Of a stretch of 6,097 nucleotides of DNA, positions 1 through 5,022 are shown piece after piece. The position numbers were made by a program, and so were the translations under genes. Below the pieces are notes generated by a model. It was not told the DNA's origin. It ran no database searches and saw only the letters and a program-made list of their open reading frames with translations. The first letter of the stretch is position 1; the number at the start of each line of letters is the position of its first letter. Source of the DNA: Microcaldota archaeon (GTDB lineage Archaea > Micrarchaeota > Micrarchaeia > Burarchaeales > JACQQB01); assembly GCA_016207225.1 (NCBI GenBank), contig JACQQB010000055.1:1-6097 (forward strand), in the 5' to 3' direction.

Positions 1-1
1 C

Positions 2-277
2 AATAGCCCTCAGGGAAAGTATGATATGGTAATTCAAACTGATCAGCCACTTCCAAAAACTACCTCGGGAAATGCCAAGACATATCACATATATCGTTCA
101 GCCGGCCCGGGAAAGACCCTTATTTTAGATTATAGTGGTGAATGTGTTTTACTTGTTGCAATTTATCCACAGGTATATTACTCTAATGATACCGGATATG
201 CTAAGTTTGCAGCTACTTGCTTGAACGGAACGGATTATTCTAAAATAACTATACCACCAGAGTTTCAGCGTGGGTGA
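2..277 (+). CDS. C-terminal fragment of an unrecognised, possibly exported protein (partial)
   Basis: The reading frame is open from base 2, before the first internal ATG at 26, so this is most likely the end of a longer gene whose start lies left of the window. About 91 residues are visible. They look like a beta-rich domain. Two cysteines (C40 and C65, counted from the internal Met) could pair. Two N-glycosylation sequons, N54-D-T and N67-G-T, lie in a Tyr/Thr/Asn-rich stretch. Such composition is common in archaeal surface or secreted proteins, but no signal peptide or anchor can be seen in the fragment, so export is only inferred. No TATA box or ribosome site precedes the ATG at 26, which also argues against a real start there. 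The gene ends one base from the convergent rfcL stop. I do not recognise the family. Confidence 0.6.
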   Translation, partial: NSPQGKYDMVIQTDQPLPKTTSGNAKTYHIYRSAGPGKTLILDYSGECVLLVAIYPQVYYSNDTGYAKFAATCLNGTDYSKITIPPEFQRG

Positions 278-278
278 T

Positions 279-1505
279 TTAAAGTTTTGTTTTCTTTTTT
301 GGTGTTTCAGCCTTTTTCTTTCCTAGAATAAATTCCATTTCCTCATCCTCAAAATTAAAGAAGGACTTAAGTTTATTTTCTTGGTCAGTAGCCAGAAGCC
401 TTATCAGTGGTAAATAAAGAAGAGCGTCTCTTCTGGAAACATGGCATCTTGAGCCTATTTTTAGGCCTACTGACTTTTCCATGGCCCTTCTGGCCCTTGT
501 CTGGCTAAGGGCTTTTATGTAGGAAGGAAACTGGTATTTGGTGAATTTGTGGTATGGTTCTTCTTTGGCCAAGGCTATGCCCGCAGTCATCAGATCGTTG
601 GAATACCTTAGGAAGCCCCAGTATTGCCTGTTGGTTATCCTGCCATCAAAAACATCCGCCCTGGAGAGGTTATCATAGGCTTTTGCTATGTCCGATATTT
701 TTTCATATTCATTTGGGATGTTCTGGTCTATCCATTGCAGAAACATGTTATGATCCAGGTCTAGACCGTACAATGAGCTCCTTGCATCATCGAATGTCTT
801 GGCCTTGAATACTTTTCTGACACTGTCGAAGACATTTTTAATCCTGTCCCTGTAGGAGAGAGACGCGAGAGTAGTTACTTCAGTCTTGCCTTCACAAACA
901 GCCTGGAGGTCGTTTATTGCGGACCTTAGGTCGCCCTCGCTATTTTTGGCAATTTCCTGGATTATGGATTCATTTACGTTTAGATGTTCATTCTTGATTA
1001 GCCTAGTCAGGATGCTTGACATTGTCCTTGAGTTGAGCTTTTTCATTTCAATCTGCTTGCACATTGCTCTTATGTAGGCGAGGTTTTGCTGCCAGATGTC
1101 GTTTGCTATTAGTATGATAGGTTGTCTGGCATTCTTTATGAGGTCCAGGACTGCTGGTGCACCGCCCCTGTCCCGTGATTGCAAACCGTCTATTTCATCC
1201 AGTAGGATAAGTTTTCTTTTTCCAAAAAGGCCCATCGTAACTGATGCGGCCCCTGCAATCCGTTCTATCATGTCTTTTGTCCTTAGGTTGCTGGCGTTCA
1301 TCTCTATTATGTCCCATTCCATGCTTTGGGCAATCGCATAGGCCAAGGCACTTTTACCGATACCAGGAGAGCCGTGAAGAAGTAGTGGTTTTCCTTCAAT
1401 GTTTCTGTTCCAATCCAATGCCCATTTCTTTACTTCTTCCAGTATCTCTTCATTCCCTGCGACTTCTTCTATTTTATTGGGCTTGTATTTTAGGGTCCAG
1501 AGCAT
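279..1505 (-). CDS. rfcL: Replication factor C large subunit (clamp loader)
   Basis: RfcL joins RfcS subunits in the AAA+ complex that uses ATP to open the PCNA ring and load it at primer-template junctions. The 408-aa product begins with the typical family start (LKYKP near residue 5). It has Walker A GSPGIGKS at 45-52, Walker B LLDEID at 101-106, a sensor-1 Asn at N135 (IAND) and sensor-2 GDLR at 191-194. A helical collar domain fills about 215-385. No SRC arginine-finger motif is present in the AAA+ core, as expected for the large rather than the small subunit. The C-terminus is short: it ends in a Lys-rich tail (about 394-408) and has no Q-x-x-[IL]-x-x-F-F PCNA-binding motif, which many longer archaeal RfcL proteins carry. 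No rfcS gene is adjacent. The ATG at 1505 lies about 26 nt from a TATA box with no Shine-Dalgarno, so the mRNA is probably leaderless. The assignment is firm. Confidence 0.96.
   Translation of the reverse strand: MLWTLKYKPNKIEEVAGNEEILEEVKKWALDWNRNIEGKPLLLHGSPGIGKSALAYAIAQSMEWDIIEMNASNLRTKDMIERIAGAASVTMGLFGKRKLILLDEIDGLQSRDRGGAPAVLDLIKNARQPIILIANDIWQQNLAYIRAMCKQIEMKKLNSRTMSSILTRLIKNEHLNVNESIIQEIAKNSEGDLRSAINDLQAVCEGKTEVTTLASLSYRDRIKNVFDSVRKVFKAKTFDDARSSLYGLDLDHNMFLQWIDQNIPNEYEKISDIAKAYDNLSRADVFDGRITNRQYWGFLRYSNDLMTAGIALAKEEPYHKFTKYQFPSYIKALSQTRARRAMEKSVGLKIGSRCHVSRRDALLYLPLIRLLATDQENKLKSFFNFEDEEMEFILGKKKAETPKKKTKL
285..300 (+). terminator. T-rich archaeal-type terminator for the left-edge gene
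   Basis: Three T tracts (T4 at 285-288, T4 at 290-293, T6 at 295-300) begin eight bases after the stop codon at 275-277. A further T5 run follows at 313-317. Archaeal RNA polymerase often terminates at U-rich tracts without a hairpin. The same bases encode the lysine-rich C-terminal tail of rfcL on the other strand, so the T-richness could simply reflect Lys codons. Confidence 0.45.
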
Positions 1506-1508
1506 AGG

Positions 1509-1516
1509 TTATAATT
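1509..1516 (+). promoter_or_regulatory. TATA box for the TraB-family gene
   Basis: TTATAATT is centred about 26-27 nt upstream of the ATG at 1539, which predicts a leaderless transcript. The box starts only four bases upstream of the rfcL start codon on the opposite strand. TBP/TFB bound here should therefore interfere with polymerase at the rfcL start site. Confidence 0.55.
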
Positions 1517-1527
1517 ATTGAATTAAA

Positions 1528-1535
1528 TTATTATA
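1528..1535 (-). promoter_or_regulatory. TATA box for rfcL
   Basis: On the minus strand this reads TATAATAA. Its centre is about 26-27 nt upstream of the rfcL ATG at 1505, the usual archaeal TATA-to-start-site distance, so transcription would begin at or next to the start codon. No purine-rich ribosome site lies between them. Confidence 0.6.
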
Positions 1536-1538
1536 CGT

Positions 1539-2177
1539 ATGGAACTGGTGATCGTGCCTGTTGCGCATGTTTCTAAAAAAAGCGTAGAAAAGGTAAGGGA
1601 GACAGTGTTGAATGAGAAGCCTGATGCAATAGCTGTAGAGTTGTGTGAGGCCAGGCTGCATGCAATGTTAGCCAAAAAAACAAGTTTTAGGGGAAACGAC
1701 GCAGTAAGAAACCCGCTTTATTTTATTTTCTACCTTATACAGAGGATGTTGGGTGAGATATTCAGGGTTAAGCCTGGTTCTGAGATGTTCGAGGCTGTCA
1801 AGCTGGCTTCTGAGTTGCAGATTCCTTTGTATCTGGTGGATAGAGACATAAACCGAACAATGCAGAGGTTGAATACAATTTCAATAAAAGAGAAGCTTAT
1901 GCTCGTATTCCAAAGCCCGTTTAGCATTCCGTTCTTTATTTTCAAAATGCCCAGGAATTTGGAGGAATTGATGGCCAGGCAGAATATTGAAAGGATAATG
2001 GAAGAGTTCAAAGCCAGGTTTCCTAGTTTTTACAGGGTATTGGTGGAGGAAAGGGATGCGCACATGGCAGCCAGGGTCAGTGAGATTAGTGCAGAGAAAG
2101 TGGTTTTAGTGGTCGGTGCAGGGCATGTTAAGGGGATTGCGTCTTTGATGGGAGATGTCCTTGTTAGAGTGGCATAG
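1539..2177 (+). CDS. TraB-family protein, compact form without membrane domain
   Basis: The 212-aa product carries the motif series of the TraB/PrgY family, which belongs to a proposed metal-dependent hydrolase clan that includes TIKI, ChaN and EreA. Visible are AHVSKKS (9-15, with H10), the acidic VELCEAR (33-39, with E34), PGSEMFEA (79-86), the basic segment DRDINRTMQR (101-110), ERDAHMA (171-177) and the closing VVGAGH (191-196, with H196). H10, E34 and H196 are the likely active-site or metal residues by analogy. Two features are odd. The first motif is usually GTAHVS but here reads PVAHVS. The protein also ends shortly after the GAGH motif, whereas many archaeal TraB homologues are about 400 aa and continue into several membrane helices. 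The region near 122-137 is hydrophobic and might associate with membrane. The cellular role in archaea is not established, and the bacterial pheromone-shutdown function should not be carried over. No neighbour hints at its substrate. Confidence 0.85.
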   Translation: MELVIVPVAHVSKKSVEKVRETVLNEKPDAIAVELCEARLHAMLAKKTSFRGNDAVRNPLYFIFYLIQRMLGEIFRVKPGSEMFEAVKLASELQIPLYLVDRDINRTMQRLNTISIKEKLMLVFQSPFSIPFFIFKMPRNLEELMARQNIERIMEEFKARFPSFYRVLVEERDAHMAARVSEISAEKVVLVVGAGHVKGIASLMGDVLVRVA

Positions 2178-2198
2178 TTACGACGTGGAGTGCTTAGC

Positions 2199-2206
2199 TT
2201 TAAATA
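2199..2206 (+). promoter_or_regulatory. Strong TATA box for the membrane-protein gene
   Basis: TTTAAATA matches the archaeal box A consensus. It is centred 25-26 nt upstream of the ATG at 2228 and only about 10 nt from the ATG at 2213. The spacing supports initiation at 2228 as a leaderless message. The 11 bases at 2197-2207 are identical to the promoter of the response-regulator gene at the right end. Confidence 0.75.
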
Positions 2207-2227
2207 CTAGAAATGAGTAAAATACAT

Positions 2228-3040
2228 ATGTTAAAACAACCTAATTATACCAGATACGCTGATGGACGAAGAGATTCTCATCAAATGCAACGTGCCAGGA
2301 GTATTTCAACTTTTAGAAGGTACCATCAGAGAGGCGCCACTAATCTAGAAATAATTAAAAATGCAGGTTTGGGTATCGGTGGAGTTGTAGTAATAGCTAA
2401 AGCTACTAGTGCATACAATATCATTCCGGCAGTGGAAGAAAAAACTGTTCAGAAGAAGGGTAAAGTAAAGAAAGAGATTCAGGTAGGTACAGGCCAGAAT
2501 GGCGAGAAGTTGATGGATACTGTTGAGAAAGATGGAGTACAGGAAATTACCGTTCAAATACATCATTCACCATTTGAGCGTGGTGATTATGCCGTAGGGC
2601 AAGCAGGTTCAGCATTATTGGGCATAGGTTTGCTATTGTGGTTTGGTTCAAATTTTGTTGGCAGGATAATTGGTTATGTTGGAGAGATAAGAAGCGGGCA
2701 GTCTCAGTTAGACCCTGGCCGAATTGGTTTGGATGCGGTAAAATATTTGATGGGTGGAATAATCGTTAAGAATGTGATGAGTAGCATGAATACTTTTCCA
2801 AGTGAAAGGGAAAAATTGAGCAGCGGCTCATTCACTGTTGATTTGATAGGAAATTCTTTAGGAGCTGTAGTTAATTCTGTTGGGGGGTTATGGAACTTTG
2901 TAGCCAATTTCTCATGGTTAGTAGGAATAGGGATAGTGGGCTTGGCAGCCATTGGGATAATTAGGAACATAAACCAACAGACCAATCAAAATCCTGGGGC
3001 ACGGCAGAGAGCTCAAGATCCAGATGGTCCGGATTTCTAA
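2228..3040 (+). CDS. Hypothetical multi-pass membrane protein
   Basis: I do not recognise this family. From the ATG at 2228 the product is 270 aa. An in-frame ATG at 2213 would add five residues, but it lies upstream of the start site predicted from the TATA box and has no ribosome site. Numbering from 2213: residues 1-50 are polar and Arg-rich, and 52-72 form a moderately hydrophobic segment. A charged, Lys/Glu-rich loop covers about 74-126. Strong hydrophobic segments follow at about 127-155, 173-190, 209-229 and 232-251. A soluble tail rich in Asn, Gln, Arg and Asp closes the protein (253-275). The basic N-terminus suggests it is cytoplasmic, which would give four or five passes. There is no cysteine, no recognisable enzymatic motif and no cleavable signal peptide. 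The gene stands alone, and its stop overlaps that of the convergent ferredoxin gene. A structural or membrane-anchoring role is possible but unsupported. Confidence 0.8.
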   Translation: MLKQPNYTRYADGRRDSHQMQRARSISTFRRYHQRGATNLEIIKNAGLGIGGVVVIAKATSAYNIIPAVEEKTVQKKGKVKKEIQVGTGQNGEKLMDTVEKDGVQEITVQIHHSPFERGDYAVGQAGSALLGIGLLLWFGSNFVGRIIGYVGEIRSGQSQLDPGRIGLDAVKYLMGGIIVKNVMSSMNTFPSEREKLSSGSFTVDLIGNSLGAVVNSVGGLWNFVANFSWLVGIGIVGLAAIGIIRNINQQTNQNPGARQRAQDPDGPDF

Positions 3041-3435
3041 GCCTGGTACTTGAATGCCCTTACAGGGCAGTTGACCACGCATTTTTGACATAGGATGCAG
3101 TTGTCAAGTTCTAGTTTTAAAGTGAAGTCTTTATTCAAGAGTAGGGCTTGGGTTGGGCAAAGGGAAACACATAGACCGCAGTCAACACAGGCATTACGGG
3201 AGAAGAGTAGAACGGAGTCTATCATTTTTATTATTACTCCTCTTCGTTTTAGGATTCTGATGAATTCCTCTATTTTTTCATCGCTTGCTATTACGTCTCC
3301 AAGTATTTCGGCTTTCGTTGAGTTTATCTCGGTTTTTATGATGTTGAAAGTAGCCCCTGTCTTTAGTATGGTTTCAGATAGCAGGGGGTCTTTTGAAAGG
3401 TTCATTGGGAATTGGAGTATTACTCTTTTTGACAT
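3037..3435 (-). CDS. NIL-domain ferredoxin, partner of the homocysteine-biosynthesis protein
   Basis: The 132-aa protein joins an N-terminal NIL domain (about 1-75), an ACT-like ligand-binding fold also found in methionine ABC transporter ATPases, to a two-cluster [4Fe-4S] ferredoxin. The cluster ligands are C83, C86, C89 and C93, and C113, C116, C119 and C123. Both have the C-x2-C-x2-C-x3-C-P pattern, so both clusters should be intact. Its closest known counterpart is MA1822 of Methanosarcina acetivorans, encoded beside MA1821 and thought to supply electrons for homocysteine formation from sulfide and aspartate semialdehyde. Here it is the second gene of the same pair, five bases after the first gene's stop. 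A good Shine-Dalgarno within the end of that gene indicates co-transcription and coupled translation. The assignment to the family is firm, and the electron-donor role is inferred from the homologues. Confidence 0.93.
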   Translation of the reverse strand: MSKRVILQFPMNLSKDPLLSETILKTGATFNIIKTEINSTKAEILGDVIASDEKIEEFIRILKRRGVIIKMIDSVLLFSRNACVDCGLCVSLCPTQALLLNKDFTLKLELDNCILCQKCVVNCPVRAFKYQA

Positions 3436-3440
3436 TGGAT

Positions 3441-4967
3441 TTATCTCCTTTCGAATTTTGCTTGTAATGATATGCCCAGACCTTTGTGCCTTCCTAGAAG
3501 TTTGGACAGGTTCTCAAGAGAAACGATGCCCACCACTTTGTTTTGTTCATCAAGAACCGGCATTGTGGAGATTTGATGGTGGGTCATCCTTCTTGCAATA
3601 GTTTCCACTGCTTCAGTAGTAGTTGCAGTTAGTATGTTTGTTCTCATGACTTCGCTTATTTTGGATTTGTCATTCAGTAGGCCTTTGGTCAGGTCTAATG
3701 AAGATATCATTCCGATGAGGTTATCCTCGTTGTCTACAACGATGGCATTGTTTAGGCTTTTGGAAATCATTTCTTTTGCAATTACCTTCAGACTGTCAGT
3801 AGCTTCGCAGAGTAGTGGTTTTTCCATGTGCTTGCCTACTCGGATGATTTCATGTTTCATTGTCCTTACTGATTTTTCTGTGGATAGACGTTCTATCGGT
3901 TCACCCAGTAGAAACTCACCCTTTTCAATTAAAGACTTGAGTTCCCCCATTATTTCCCTTGCAAGTGGGATGCTTGAGATTGGGGAGCATTTGGAGGTTG
4001 TGCCGTCTATTGCAACCTTGCCTTTTTTTAATTCAGCATAGCTGATTTCCTTGACTATCGGCCTGCTTCTGGAAGAAACACTGAAATCATAGATAGGGAT
4101 TGTGATCTTTTCATCCCTTATTGCCGTTTTTTTGGCAATTTGTTCGTTCAGGATTGGAATTGGTATGCCTATTCCTAGGAAAATTGATGAGCCGTAATTT
4201 GTGAGTGTGGCTGCCCGGAGGTATTTGCTGTTCATTTTCTTTAAATCGCCCTTGACCATTAAGCTGCCCATCCCGTCCTTTGGGTCGTGGAATGTGCCTT
4301 CGCCAATTATATACCCCTGTGCCCCTGCCAGGAAAATTCTGGTGCCTATGCCGATTGTATCGAAATCTGGGTCATTTGCCAGTGGGCTTAATTCACCGTT
4401 TCCAGAGTAGATTATGTTTTCATAGTTGGGCAGCAGGGCACCCAGATGAGTGTAGAGAGTGGCATCGCTTGAATTGGTGCAGGCATACCTTTGATGCCCG
4501 GAGCGTGGGCAGACCATTATTGCCTGGTTTAGGTCTTGGAGAGTGATGTCTGTTTTGATGTGTGTTTTGGGATGCGAGTCAGTTCCGTAAGCATGAGCCT
4601 CAAGAGTGACGGCTTTTTTATCTACCAAGTCTTGGAGGACATGCCCTCCTCCGTACTCCATGCCCAATGAGCGGGAAACCTGGGTTACACCTATGTAAGT
4701 ATCCACAGCGTCTAGGCCTGCATAACAAGGAACGTCATTGAGTGATACCTCCCCACCCCCGAATTTTATGGGAGGGTCAGAATGGCCGAAATTTAGGAAT
4801 GCACCTGAGCTGCATGCAAGGTTAAAGATTCCGGTTGTGACTACATCAACTTCCTTGGCCGCCTTTTCAACACCATCGTTAGCTACTAGCTCTTTCATTT
4901 TTTCTGCTGTTAGAACTACGGCTTCCCCTTTCTTTATCTTTTCATTTATTTCAGGAATAGTTTTCAT
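3441..4967 (-). CDS. Homocysteine biosynthesis protein (DUF39/HcyBio) with C-terminal CBS pair
   Basis: This family makes homocysteine from aspartate semialdehyde and sulfide in methanogens (MA1821 with MA1822 as partner). The 508-aa product matches the roughly 500-aa architecture of MA1821 and MJ0100. The HcyBio domain covers about 1-375, and two CBS domains follow at about 381-433 and 438-492. Conserved-looking stretches include ACSSGAF (51-57), the Gly-rich MEYGGGH (103-109), MVCPRSGHQRY (151-161) and LAGAQGYIIGEGT (213-225). Cysteines at 52, 81, 153, 163 and 327 are candidates for carrying sulfur. The CBS pair of MJ0100 binds SAM and methylthioadenosine, so feedback by methionine-cycle products is plausible. 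An ATG at 5063 would add 32 residues and overlap the upstream gene, but a TATA box 27-28 nt before the ATG at 4967 and the MKTIPEINEKI start favour 4967. It is the first gene of a two-gene operon with the ferredoxin. Confidence 0.93.
   Translation of the reverse strand: MKTIPEINEKIKKGEAVVLTAEKMKELVANDGVEKAAKEVDVVTTGIFNLACSSGAFLNFGHSDPPIKFGGGEVSLNDVPCYAGLDAVDTYIGVTQVSRSLGMEYGGGHVLQDLVDKKAVTLEAHAYGTDSHPKTHIKTDITLQDLNQAIMVCPRSGHQRYACTNSSDATLYTHLGALLPNYENIIYSGNGELSPLANDPDFDTIGIGTRIFLAGAQGYIIGEGTFHDPKDGMGSLMVKGDLKKMNSKYLRAATLTNYGSSIFLGIGIPIPILNEQIAKKTAIRDEKITIPIYDFSVSSRSRPIVKEISYAELKKGKVAIDGTTSKCSPISSIPLAREIMGELKSLIEKGEFLLGEPIERLSTEKSVRTMKHEIIRVGKHMEKPLLCEATDSLKVIAKEMISKSLNNAIVVDNEDNLIGMISSLDLTKGLLNDKSKISEVMRTNILTATTTEAVETIARRMTHHQISTMPVLDEQNKVVGIVSLENLSKLLGRHKGLGISLQAKFERR
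3445..3450 (-). promoter_or_regulatory. Shine-Dalgarno site for the NIL-ferredoxin gene
   Basis: On the minus strand this reads AAGGAG, ending nine bases before the ATG at 3435. It lies inside the last codons of the upstream gene, which end AGG AGA TAA. It is the only clear ribosome site in the window and belongs to the only clearly operon-internal gene. Confidence 0.8.
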
Positions 4968-4990
4968 CAAAATTAGTTTTAGGTTAAAGG

Positions 4991-4998
4991 TATTTATA
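4991..4998 (-). promoter_or_regulatory. TATA box for the homocysteine-biosynthesis operon
   Basis: The minus strand reads TATAAATA followed by CC. It is centred 27-28 nt upstream of the ATG at 4967, predicting a leaderless transcript that starts at or just before that codon. It lies in the 55-bp gap after the response-regulator stop, so this operon need not depend on readthrough. Confidence 0.75.
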
Positions 4999-5022
4999 AT
5001 CCTTAGGCAGGCGGAAGCAGCG

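Noticed and set aside
554..1507. Several plus-strand open frames (63-87 aa) opposite rfcL.
   Set aside because: They are shadows of the rfcL reading frame and have no start signals or domain character.
3055..3069. A perfect 6-bp stem with a 3-nt loop (TGCCCT-TAC-AGGGCA) just after the membrane-protein stop, followed by T5 at 3082-3086, resembling an intrinsic terminator.
   Set aside because: It lies inside the ferredoxin coding sequence, over the second CP motif. The T run starts 12 bases after the stem, and archaea rarely use bacterial-type hairpins. Chance is likely, although it could assist termination.
3095..3601. A 168-aa plus-strand open frame opposite the ferredoxin and homocysteine genes.
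   Set aside because: It is antisense to two firmly identified proteins, has low-complexity composition, and shows no promoter or family motif.
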